Shown: positions 52,579-64,000 of the stretch, piece by piece
Position numbering within the stretch: the first letter of the stretch is position 1
Layout: every line of letters starts with the position of its first letter
Origin: Aphelocoma coerulescens
Taxonomy: Eukaryota > Chordata > Aves > Passeriformes > Corvidae
Direction of reading: 5' to 3'
NCBI RefSeq assembly: GCF_041296385.1
Contig: NC_091018.1
Location: 2,797,501-2,861,500, forward strand
Length of the DNA stretch: 64,000 nt
Made by a program: the position numbers and the translations under genes
The notes under the pieces: model-generated
Database searches by the model: none
Seen by the model: only the letters and a program-made list of their open reading frames with translations
What the model was told of the DNA's origin: nothing

Positions 52579-54699
52579 CAAACTGCTTTGAACAGAAAGA
52601 AGACTGAAATTCAGTGACTCCTGCTCAGGACTCAGTCCTTCCCCTCAGCTTTCTGCAGTCCCTGACGAGTGAAATGACTTGTAAGAACAGAGTCACTAAT
52701 CAAGACTGAGAAAACCCCAGTCCCTAAAAAATCCTCCTGAAACTTTTTAAATTAATTCAGCCAACTTTGTGCAATGCACAGGAATTTAGAAAGAAGTCAA
52801 TCCCACTTGATTTACACAAGTTTTGAAATCTTACCTCCAAATATTTAATACCTAACATTTCCCTGAGCAGGGACAATGACAAGAAACAGGAACTGAGTTT
52901 TTATTTTCATTAGCCACACAAACCATCAAAATCTCTCCAAAGATCTTCTAGGATCTAATATTTGAGTTTACACAAAATTGAAGTCCATCCATTGAGAATT
53001 ATTCAAATGCAGGGTGTTTGGTTGTTTCCATGTGTGATATAGCTCAGCTTCAGAAGTATGTTGCTGTGATATAGTACCCTGGAAAATAGAGCCTGTTGGA
53101 AAATATTCCACAAGAAATCCTCTACTAAGCTTTAATGCTGTTTGATGCGAGGAGACTTATTTAGGGTATTAAAGATCTGTCTGTTGGAAAGATAACTTCA
53201 AATCTCAAACTCTAAGTATTCCTCAAACTCTATAACTAATACCTCTATTTAAGAAACCCTCAAGATTATGCCAATTCTCAATATTTTGTAAAGCCAAAGG
53301 AAAGGTTTAAAAATTCACTTAAGTGCCAATCACCAGTCCAGGCTGATCCACCCAGGAAATGCATTTCCTAAACCTGTTGCACTTCAGTTATCCTGGAGAT
53401 GTAGCTCTCAGCCCAGGGGTTCAGCTGCCTGGGATCCAAGGCTTAGCTTGGATGCAGCATGACCAGCTGACCTTGGCTCAGGTTACCAAGGAAATTGAGA
53501 AGTAGTCAGAAAGAAAGTGGGAAAACAAGCTGGAGCCAAGAAAAGAAGAGAAAAGCAGAATGAGATGGTAATTAGTGCAGGCTCAAGGGTAGGAGAGAAA
53601 AAAAACACTGGCATGGAAAGGTGTAAAACCTGAAGGGAAGTGGTGGGGAAGGAGGACAGAGGGGTAACAATTTGAGAGATGGCAGCTCAGTCCCAGTGTG
53701 CTTTAGTGTGTCCCAAGAGCAGAGGTGATCCCTGCTCACCACTCAGATCAAGGATATTTTTGAGATTCATAAATGTCTTCTGGAAAAAAATGTTACTTAC
53801 AGCTAAAAATGTGGAAATTCAAGACAATTCTCAGCAATCTGTTCTATAAAATTCAGAATACAAAGGAACTTTCTCAGAGTACTTGATATTTTAGCTTGAT
53901 CATGCTGAAGAGTGTCTTCAAAAGCTTTTCCAGTAGGGAATGACTTGGACACTGAAGAGGGAGCTGTGTTTCCATACTGAGTGGCCAAAGAAAATATCAC
54001 AGAATGACCTTCTTCCATAACTGGGATCTGAACACAGAACTTTAGTAATTACATTTGCAATTTTAGTTAATGTTTTCTGGATCTATTTTGAAACAAACAT
54101 ATAGGAAAATATTTTCAGGGTGCTTTAACTCTTCGGGCTTCAGATCTCCCTAACTCATCGGTCAGATTCAATTTTAAGCATACTGTAAATCCAGGAGGGG
54201 GAGCTCACCTTTGCAACTATCATTTCCTTTAAAAATGAACCCATTTTATATTATTTTAAGATTTAATTCTACCACTACATAGAGCAATCCATCTTACCTC
54301 CAGCAAAGGGAGTTTTCTTTACAAATAAGTGCTAACAATTATTTTGCTATGCACCAGATTTACAGGAATGCTCAGACTCGTCCACTAATATGAATTGTCA
54401 TCATCCACAGAAGGTTTTATTTTGAAGCATTAAACGCTAAGACTGCAAGACAGTAATGTTTCACTTCAGCTGTGTGTTCCTCTCTGCTGCTTAGATGAGC
54501 AATCAGCAGTGCTGCAAACACATTCCTGTTCTAACATTCTGGAGGGAAAAAATGGCCATTTCTCAGCCAGGGTAAAGCATATGTGTTTTTTTAGCTTTTT
54601 GTCTGTTAACAAAGAACATTAATTATAAAATCTCTCACCAGTTCGTTTAATCAAATGCAATCTGGTCTCTGATCACTTGAACACATAATCAGCCTCACC
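52579..54699. other. Non-coding DNA, nothing recognised
   Basis: No gene or repeat was recognised. A CTCF-core-like word at 54191-54204 (ccaggagggggagc) differs at two positions from the form I recall and is not called as a site. Confidence 0.5.
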
Positions 54700-54910
54700 C
54701 TTCTGCCTGCTTGAGAATTATTGATTTTGTCTCTCAAGACCAGCAGAGGTCCAGGTGATGCAAATAATAATTACCAGAGCTAATGCAATTATTGCATGTG
54801 AACTGATTACTATAATTAGGACTTGTTTGTTTGTATGAAAAGGAAAAGTAAACTGCCCTGCAGGTTTTAAGGAAAAACAATAATAACAAATCTGCAGTTG
54901 CAATTATACA
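54700..54910. promoter_or_regulatory. Candidate conserved regulatory element
   Basis: An octamer ATGCAAAT (54758-54765) is followed by AATAATTAC, a perfect 7-bp inverted repeat ATGCAAT/ATTGCAT around one base (54783-54797), and further TAATTA-type words near 54815. This clustering of POU and homeodomain-like sites is common in conserved developmental enhancers. The motifs are seen; conservation and enhancer activity are inferred. Confidence 0.25.
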
Positions 54911-57900
54911 ATCCTATATTAAATTTTGTCAAGAAATCTACTGTCTGCACAGAGTTAAAATATTCTTTTCTAAAGAACATTCAGCAGCATGCTGTTAGGA
55001 ATAAAATATCCAAGAAAGGCAGGAAAATATTCTACACACTTTTCCTATGAATGATATTGAAGGAGGTATCTTTCTAAACTACTGACATAAATAGTTTCCC
55101 TATTCTATTTCAATAGATACTATTTCTTAAATCACTCCTTCTGTATACTCTGTTTTAATGTCTTGGATACACCCCAAGCATCTTCAGTTGTGTTACACCT
55201 TGCTTTTCATAGAGAACCACTGGATATTTTTAGATGTTACTACTGAAGAATCAGCACCAAGAATCTGAATGATGAAGTTTTACACAACATATTACGCTAA
55301 GAACTGTCCATGAAAGAGATTTTCCTGGGACACACTCCCACACATGCCCAGAAGATAAACCAGTGTCCCATAAGGATTTTATACACCGGGTTTTGTAACT
55401 CCATGCAATTTATCAAACAACAAACTCAGCGGAGAGCTGTGAAAAATGGCAATAGGAAAAGAGATTTCATTACACTCTGCATTGCTCATTTTAGAGGCAG
55501 GAACACTCCCACAATCAGGGTGTTGAAAAGTGCCCTCAATCACTAACAATTTGACTTGGCAAAATGACGGATGGCTCCACTGGGCTGAAAAATTTGCTCA
55601 TGCCTTGGATGTATTCTCTAACATGCCTTGGGTTTACAGCAACTCATCCAATTTTGGCACACAGGATGAAATTCTGCTGTTGTATTAAGCTGCTCCTGTG
55701 TGTGTTCAAGAGATTCCAAACGAGAGAGAGTGAAAGTGAGGGGGACAGCAAAAGAGAGAAGGCTCAGGCAGTGCTGGAGCCTGATCTGTGATGACAAAGC
55801 TGCTTCCTTTCTCCCACCATATCTTTATCTTGTAGGACTATAAGTTAGCTGGAGAATAGCCTTTCTTTTGCTTGCTTTGCATGTCTATAGTGTCTGATAT
55901 AATTAAACACTTATTCAAAGCTTCTCAATGCTTCTGCAATACTGATACTATGCAATCATAAATAAATTATAATGAATTAAGAAAAAAACTGCATCAAAAT
56001 AGGAATTGAAAACTAGTTACATTTTCTTTTTTTTCCCCCAACTGTGCCATTAACTGTGTTTTCGAGTACAGCAACAAGAGCTGGAGGATACAAGTGTCTA
56101 CTTCCCAAACAAGTGGAGCTGTTCCGGTCCTTGAATTTTTAATGGTCATTTCTGTAAGTGATTAGCAGGAAACATTAGGAAAAAAAACAATGAAATATTA
56201 ACATACTGCTAATATTATTAGAGAATCACCAAATGTTTCAAATAACTAAAGATATTGACTGAATAATATAGCAAAGACATAAATCTCCTAGGAGCTTAGA
56301 CTTTGTTTGACTTCACAGCCTAAGCTCTACTTTTAGAGGACAGAGAACTTCAACCAAACACTTTTTCTTTTTCCACCAGAAGAGTTGCATTTGGTGTCTG
56401 GAAATTGTTCTACTTTCTCTATTCTCACAGAAGGAGAAAAAAGGTGAAAATATGTCTAAGAGGAAAGTAGCCTAAAAAGTGTGAAGACTTCCACTTCAAG
56501 TTTAGGTGCTGTCCTCCACCCTCAGCACAGGAACAGAACATTGCAGCTCCTGTAAAGAATGGAGAGGTTGTTCTTGAAGAAAATTACTTTTATAAAAGTC
56601 TGCCCACTCATAGCTATGAAGTTTCACTACAACTTTGGATAAAGTTATATTATTGTTCCCATTATAGTCTTACATTTCTAAATCAATATACAAGAAAGAA
56701 AAAGCATTTCCTCCCCTTCTTGTTTGGCTATTCCTCTGTACAAAAGACAAGATGTATGATCTCACAGGAAAACATATTTTATTTAAGTGGAAAGGTGATT
56801 AACCTAAAGGAGGAAAGGAAACATGCAGAAAATAAAGAAAAATGTCCAGATAACAGCTGCAAATTTTCTGGGGGAAATATTACTGTTTTCCAGGAATCTC
56901 TATTTGTTTTGTGCCTGTTTAATGCAGTTGATAGCAGAGAGAGCAGGGACTAAAGCAGAAAGCTTGTTCTTATTTTATAAACTAAATGCTGGAAAATAAA
57001 GTGTACATATTAAAATCTAACACTGTACTCCAAAGGGAATTACAAGCACATGCTAAAGCCCTCTTGTCAAAGGAATATAGGCAAAACTAATTAGCTGAAC
57101 TATGTTTTCATTGTAAATTTTTTCAGGAAGTCATTAAAGCTGTTTTCACAATAATACATTCAGATCTATGGAAAACTCAGCTCTCCCAGTTCATTACCAT
57201 TGCAGTTGACAGGCTTGCATGTTTGGGATATTCATTACCTTTAATGAATGCAGGGATCTATCTCCAGCACTGAGTTCCACATCCTATCCTGCAAGGGATC
57301 CCTTCCCTTTCCAGTGGCAACCTTCATCTACATTCATCAGCTCGACAGCGTAAAAGCAGCAGTCACTGAAATTTCAAATGTATGTCCAGATAGCAGAAAA
57401 AAAAATTCTTCTGAAGTTTGGCTCTATTTCATTATATTTATATTTGCATAAGCCTCTAAAGCACATACCTGACCACAGTGCAACTCAAAAACTTATCTAA
57501 GAAACTGTAGAAAAGATCAATCTTAAGAAGGACGAGGCAATACTTGCATAAGAAGTTCTGCTGTATTTCTTGCTAGCTAAGAAGCAGGGAGTGAATCAGG
57601 CTACATACACATATCATAATTACCAGCAACCTGACTCAGCAAGGGCTGTGTTCCCGTGTCTGATTAAGGCACAAGCACAATCTCAGTGGGTTTAGTCCAT
57701 CAGGCCAAGGCACTTTGCCATGGGTTTAACACAAAGAACTTCTGCTGAAAACCTCAAGAGAGTGTTCTTGCTCGGTCATAACCTTATCTACCTGTCTCAG
57801 TTTCAATTTTCCTACAGCCCTCAGCAGTATTTTAGCTGTTACCCTGTGTTGGGGTGCTCTTACCACTACCCACACCTGAGCACACAAAACTGGAGGCAGC

Positions 57901-60900
57901 AGCCACTGTGCTGGAAGGCAGAGCTGCTTCCCCACCTTTGAGCAGGACTCGGTGCCTTCTAAGGGAATTACAGCATGGGAGTACAAATTTTCTAGATGGC
58001 ATGGCTGTTTAGGAAAACTAAAAAATTCACCTTGAGTGTTTTGTAGTTATGGAGGGTTAGCTAAATTTAGGCTGAGGACAGGTTCACACTCTCATGGAGG
58101 GGCCTAGTTTCCAAGACAAAGGTCATTTTGAAATTACTGGAATGCTGTGGGGATAGAAACAATAACTTAGAGTGGCAATCCCAGCTGTGAAAAGATCACT
58201 TCATAACTCTTTCTTCTTGGTAGCTTATAAAAGAAGCCTATAAATTAGCACAAAACCAAAACCAAACATAAGTCCATTTTTCTCTCAATTCCCTCCTTAA
58301 ACAGAATACTGCCTTGGAGAATGAAATAATAAGTGATATACATAACTTTATAATCCTCTAACTGTGATCCATATCCCTCCCTCTGGTCAGATACTTAAAC
58401 AAAATGTGAAAAGGAATCACTTCTTAAAGAAGATGCATTTTTCCCAGCTGCCACATACCTCCAAAGTTGATTTTGCAGAAGTAATGAACGATCTCCTTAG
58501 GGCTATCCATTTATTTACATAAAACAGTCACGTCTCACAGCCTTTGCAAAGGAGGTCTCCTTAAAGTTTCTTTCCCAAGATAATATTCACTGAGCAATGG
58601 TGATTCAGTGATTGTTAACATTTCACAGACAAGCATATATTTCTCTCTCTCTAAAAGGCCAGAATTTCTTCCACAGGTGGGACAAAACTCAATTCCTTCT
58701 TTTATTGTCATAAACCCAGCATTGTCCCTGCTCTCCATTTCAGCCCCTGCAGCTGCCCAGGGATGCCTCTGGTTGCTCTGTCTGCCAGCCAAGGGATAAG
58801 TGCTGTTTGTTATAGCCCTTCAGCTAAAGGAAATCTCAGAGGCATTTCCCACCACGTTCTTCTTTCATCTATTTGTTTGAAATGTTTTGGTTCACATTTT
58901 TACCATCCTTTTTTTCCCCTCATTGAACTTTAACATGTTAAAGACATTCACCCACTAAATACAAATGAAAATACAAGTTCTGTACCTGCACAAAGATGTT
59001 TAAAAGGAGAAAGGCTCAAAAACCTTCAAATTTCTTTGAACTGAGAAATGTTTATGTCATGGTTACTGGGTTAGCATATTAGAAACAACTTCTTAAAAAT
59101 TCTTGAGGTCCCTACTAGCAGAGAATGTAGCATCATTACAAGAATTTCTGAAATTTATGCTTGCAACTCTGTAGAATAAAAAATAAAATGTAAATAGGCA
59201 CTAACATACTAAATGTAATGGGTTTGAACTTCCTGGATCACTTCAAGATTCTTTTCTTCATCTGTTTTTTGCCCGTCATAGTTTTAAATCCTCTTCAGTT
59301 TATTTCCAGATTAAATATTTTTATAAAAATCTCACCATCTGCAACTCTCATCTCCAGAAAGGAAGCTAAATATGTTTGTAAAAGCAGGATTACATATGAG
59401 GACTTGGAAAGGAATTGAATACATAGAAAATTAGGGAGAGACATACCTGGCCCAGGGAAATTAAAAAAAAAAAAATTTCATCTTCTTGTTTATTGAACTC
59501 AAAGCTATTTTTAACTGGGGAGATTAAAAACTGATTTTCAGCACCATGGGAACTGCTGGATGCAAAAAGAAAAAGGAAAACTAGGAGCACTTTATATCTG
59601 TTTTTTCTCTGAAAGGAATAAGTTATAGGCACCAGGGTGACTGAGTATGAAAGACCAAATGAAATATTATGGAAAGGAGGGGATATATTTTTTTTCCACT
59701 GACATTTATTTTTCTGTAAAAGTTAAGGGGCAGCTTGTCATCCGAGAGGAGCAGATCTAAACCCTCAGTGCTGCAGGGAATGTGAGCTCAGCCCTGTGAA
59801 GGTGACACTTGCAGGCAGGGCAGCACTGGAGATCTCCAGAGAGGCTGGAGAAGACAGATGGAATTATGCACTTGTACAGGCATCCCAAGGAGTGCACTGC
59901 ACCCCCAGAAACCCTGGGCTGAGGGTTCACACCCAGCCCAGCCCTGCATAAACTTCCTTCTCTTTTCAGGGAAGCAACCCCCAAGAGGAGTGGGCACTAC
60001 CCAGGGTTGCCAGACACCTTCTCTTGACTGTGAAACCCAGGAGGAAAAATAAAAGCAGCATGTGTTGTATTAGTACAGACTTGGGATGTATATTCCCTAT
60101 TTAGGGTTCAGGATTCCAGTTATTAAGTTTTCTTTTTTTTTAAACTCTGTAAAAGAAGAAAAAAAATTGACAATGGCAGCTCAGAAAACCTGTCAGGTTG
60201 ATTAGACTGGGCTGCCAAGAACTGAAAACTGTGACTTGTATTTTAAAGCATTTTACAGTGGGAAGCTGACTACAAGCAGATGGCAAAAATGGCTGCACTA
60301 ATTTTGGCTAGAGAGGCCTTGGAAGTGAAGAACAGTGCAGGTCACAGAAATATGGGAGAGAGCACATGAGAGACTTTCCCTGATGCAAACTAACTCTGAA
60401 AGGACAAGCTGTTGTGCAAACTGCATCCACTGACCAGCATGAATTCATCCAGCCCAGGAACAACTCCCCCTTAGGCCTTTAGAAGTTCTGTAGCCACGAG
60501 GAATCTCAACTTGTTATACTAAAATCACATTCTTTGTGCAGCTCCGCTTGGACTACGTGTGATTACCTTCGCTAATTGGTTTGGCAACTTCCCTAAAAAG
60601 AGACAAACTGCTTTGCATGTTAAAGGTCCATCAAAGAGATATTATCCAGATCTGGACATACAGAGTTTACTGCAACATCTACTGGCAGTTTTTTCCTAAA
60701 AGTCTCCCAGATTTCTTTCTTCTTTTGTTTAATCTCCCAAAATAATTTACAAGTATGACATTGTGTAGGTCGAAAAGTTTGAGCCACTGAGTTCAGGAAT
60801 ATGATGGAATTTCTGTTACCACATTCACCATATTAAGATCTTATGTTTCTGCTACAACAAACACAAAATATCCTAGAAATAATAAAGGTGTTTGCTTTCT

Positions 60901-62341
60901 AAATTCAGCAAATGAAATCTCAGAACATCAGAGAACATGACAAAAGTCACTTATAAGGATAATGCATGAAGTCCTTAAGACAAATTAGTCAGGGTTAGGT
61001 AATTTGCTTTAGAGAAGAAATAGCTGTGATATCACTGGGACAAAGCTCCCATGATCGTATGGACATCTGTACAAAATATTCAGCTACCTCAACTTCAATG
61101 AACATTTTATCTTCCAGACTACATTCATTATCTTTAGAACTGACCAGTCCTCTTGGTCTGACCTCTTGTTCTTTCCCCTTAAAGCTCTGCTCACCTGGGG
61201 GAGAAGCAAAAGCTGAGTGACTTTAGTCCAACTGCTCCCTTTCAATCTTCTTTTTCTTCTCCCAGACCCTTTTTTCCAGCTGACAGACTATCTTCTTTAA
61301 AAGCAGAAGTTATGTGTCCTTCCCAACTTCACAAATGTCCAGGAACAACGAGGCAAGTTGGTCTAAATGAATTACTTTGTTTTCTCTGTATGTTTTTTCT
61401 GTAAGTATGTTAAGTTGCAAGCCTTTGTTTTGCTATTATAACCTCGGGCTACAGTAAATGAATTCTCTGCTACCTTTGAAGGGAAAGATGAAGTAAAATT
61501 CCCCAAGTGCAAAATCAAGCAGAGAAGAAAGCCTCTTCTGGTTTGCTTGAAATATACATCTTGTCCTGCTCTTCCTTTAATGTTTTCTTTTATGATAAGA
61601 ATCAGTGAAGGGCAGGTAGAGGGTTTTTCTCTCCCTCTCCTACAACCACCAGTTTATTAAAAAATCATATTGATGACTGCAAACCATTGTAACTCCCATC
61701 AATCCATGTGTTTACTTCAGATCAATCCACTTATTTACGTGTCAGATCAGACAAAGTCGGGTTTCTTCTTTGACTTCCCACACTCTGCTAACATTTTAAC
61801 ACATTTTTGAGCATTGCTATGAAGCAAGAGCCTCCTGTGGTTAGTTTGTTGATTCTGGGTTCTTTTTTCTTCAGCTCTGCAGTCTGTCTAGCACAGGGCT
61901 GAAACTAATGAAGAATGATTTTTAAATTGCCAGTGTGTCATTATTTAAGACAAACACTTAAAACCAAACCAGGTTTCTGCTCTCAGTCACTCATTTTGCA
62001 GCTCAAAACTGCTCCAACCACTTGGACTGCCTCGACATGTGGAAACATTTGCAAATGCCCACAGGCATCCAGAGAGCTCCTCCCCAGATCAGACTAAATC
62101 TCAGGCAACAAAACAGCTCTTTTTTAATAGCAGCCACTCTCTAATCAATCCTAAACACCCCCACACCATCAGAGCTCCCTCCACAACCCATCTGGAAAAA
62201 ATAAGAACTTTTTTTTTTTTATATTACATTTTATAAAAACGAAGTTTAGGTTATAATAAGAGATCTGGTAACTCCCAAGCTGAGAGGTGAAGTTCACTAA
62301 CTATGGAAGTGAACTTCAATACTTCAAAACTCAGGACCAGA
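54911..62341. other. Non-coding A+T-rich DNA
   Basis: No repeat family, RNA gene or splice-bounded exon was recognised. Somewhat G+C-richer patches lie at about 57.84-57.96, 58.68-58.80 and 59.76-60.00 kb, each with short overlapping frames on both strands that I do not recognise. Confidence 0.5.
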
Positions 62342-62359
62342 TTTTTTTTTTTTTTTTTT
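62342..62359. repeat. T18 homopolymer
   Basis: Eighteen consecutive T residues; a mononucleotide repeat without recognisable flanking element. Confidence 0.95.
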
Positions 62360-63786
62360 AAATATGAAGAATACTTTTGTGCTTTTGTTCAGAAAACAAA
62401 TGTTATTGTTTACACTTGAAAACCTCTGTGTAAGAATCCAATGCACCTGAAACAAGCAATGTTTGAAGCCTTAGCAAAGGCCTTTAAGAATATGTGAGCT
62501 GTTGTGAGATGTATCTGAACTATCTGAAAACAACTGAGAGTCTGAGTGGATCATAGAAAACAACCTGGGAAATGTTTTAATAACACATTTTTAAAACTTT
62601 ATAAAGCACAAAGTTTTCTATTCCTGGGACAATGACACAATGGAAGGCAATTAGAAGGCATAAACAAAACCAGTGACAGTTAATTAGAGGAAAAATAAAA
62701 ATTCCATATATATACATACATGTATGAGTGGAGCATTACAAAGAGTCACACGGTGTTAAACTGTGCAGATTACATATCAGAAGTGCTAAAAACCATTATC
62801 TACCACAAGCAGTAACTTGTGATTTTCCAATTTTCGCAATATTGAAGATCTTTATATTTTCTTAGAATCAGATGTGAGAGCTTTGATTTGTTTTACCTAG
62901 AAACCCAGTCAACTAAATGCTCTTTTTTGCATATTTTAATAGCAAAGCTCAGAAAATTCTTGTTCTATTTTGAGTTCATTATCTGACATCATATTCAAAA
63001 ACCTTTAGGAAATTATGTTTGCTGTAAGAATCTATTTAATGAGCCATAAAAAACATAGCACTGTTCAGCACTATTTAAACTTAATTTGAGTACTTTTTCT
63101 GAGGTCTGTTTAGTAGCCATTTGCATGGTTTGACACCTGTAGAACAAGGCAGGCAGCCTGGCGATAAAAAAGGATTTCTGTACACTTTTAATTAGTGTTG
63201 GTGCACCCATTTAAAGCTTTCTAACACAAAAATAAATTATTTTGGTTAATATAGCTTGATATGCTCTAATTAATGTAATTTGCAATACTAATTTTGCTTG
63301 ACTACAGTTTTTAATAAGCTCGTGACATTTCTATAAATAAACAGACTGTTTGCAGGAATTTTGATGACTTTGTGTCAATCCACAAATAACAGCCAAACTG
63401 CCACCTACTTCTTGCAGTAACACTTGTTTAATGCTATGCTTTTGGTCACTGAAGAAGGACAATGTTCACTTAGGAAGAGTGTCTGGTTTGTACGGTGACA
63501 GGAGGTATCAATAATCACTAAATACGTAATATATGTATTGCTTTAGACCATGTATTATTGAACACAGTCACATTTTAGAGCTTATACTAGTCTATGCTAT
63601 AACAATTATATCCACATTTCAATCAGTAGTAAAGTTACTATATGCAGATAGTTGATTGGTTTTAATTAACAATTCTTAATTAAAACTCTTCTCTCTCTAC
63701 CTACAAACAGCAACATCTTACTGGTACCAGCAGCCAAGCTGATGGGAAGCTCAAACCACACATTTCAAAGTGGGAAAGAATCAATC
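62360..63786. other. Non-coding A+T-rich DNA
   Basis: Nothing recognised. The stretch at about 63.24-63.43 kb is dense in TAATTA-like words and could be conserved non-coding DNA. Confidence 0.5.
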
Positions 63787-63848
63787 TTCAGGCTTTCAGT
63801 CCCTCTGGATTGCCCTGAGACAACTTTCAGGCTTTCAACACCCTGAGA
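63787..63848. repeat. Microduplication, 39-bp period
   Basis: The 12-base word ttcaggctttca occurs at 63787-63798 and 63826-63837, and ccctgaga follows each copy (63813-63820 and 63841-63848). Spacing between the two words is 14 bases in copy one and 3 in copy two, so copy two has lost 11 bases. Confidence 0.8.
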
Positions 63849-64000
63849 TACTTTTCCTATTTTCTTAAAAAAACTCTAAAAGAATAGGAAGGATGTTTCT
63901 AACAGAAATACGTTAGCATGAAATCCTAAATAAGCCTTTGTACTAAAACCCCCCAAAATTTAGTAATATCTTTTGACTTGTTTGTAAAATAGTGACCTCA
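63849..64000. other. Non-coding A+T-rich DNA at window end
   Basis: No feature was recognised in the last 150 bases. Confidence 0.5.

Noticed and set aside
54191..54204. CTCF-core-like word ccaggagggggagc
   Set aside because: Two positions differ from the core and the outer motif is not evident; short G-rich matches are frequent.
58535..58792. 85-codon minus-strand frame with a CPTC zinc-ribbon-like pair
   Set aside because: Only one CxxC pair is present, while zinc ribbons need two; the length is unremarkable.
1..64000. Endogenous retrovirus, LTR pair, CRISPR array, tRNA, rRNA or snRNA genes
   Set aside because: I looked for polymerase-type motifs in the open frames, paired long repeats, regularly spaced repeats and RNA-gene words, and saw none. 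Diverged solo LTRs could escape reading by eye.

Overview
The window looks like a gene-poor stretch of a bird nuclear genome. By eye it is about 60% A+T and poor in CpG, with long poly(A)/poly(T) runs. It has no bacterial features: no operons, no Shine-Dalgarno-led genes and no rRNA or tRNA genes. The lineage call rests mainly on interspersed repeats. A clear CR1 LINE 3' end lies at 48148-48484 and a second CR1 piece in opposite orientation at 11698-11870. A shorter 3' end lies at 18070-18165, and three weak tail-like scraps at 20833, 33785 and 45471. Low repeat density with CR1 as the only recognisable family fits a bird; a crocodilian or turtle is less likely but not excluded.

I found no protein-coding gene that I recognise. 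Most open frames are short and fit chance in A+T-rich DNA. Three places stand out. At 14146-14772 (+) a frame stays open for about 208 codons, which a rough stop-codon estimate makes unlikely by chance. At 16485-16916 (+) there is a second, weaker frame. At 49.5-51.8 kb a G+C-rich island carries a (CTG)10 repeat and an exon-like minus-strand block with a strong acceptor. Just downstream, on the plus strand, two splice-like segments stay in frame when joined. These are candidates, not established genes.

Layout: 1-11.7 kb is unannotated A+T-rich DNA with an A-run at 8.9 kb. 11.7-21 kb holds three CR1 pieces and the two long open frames. 21-45 kb is mostly non-repetitive DNA with homopolymer runs, two small hairpins and stretches dense in homeodomain/POU-like motifs that may be conserved regulatory DNA. 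45-52 kb holds the CR1 3' end, a 69-bp imperfect tandem duplication and the splice-signal cluster. 52-64 kb has a canonical G-quadruplex motif, a palindrome beside an octamer, and a microduplication. The whole could be a large intron or an intergenic desert; the sequence alone does not decide.
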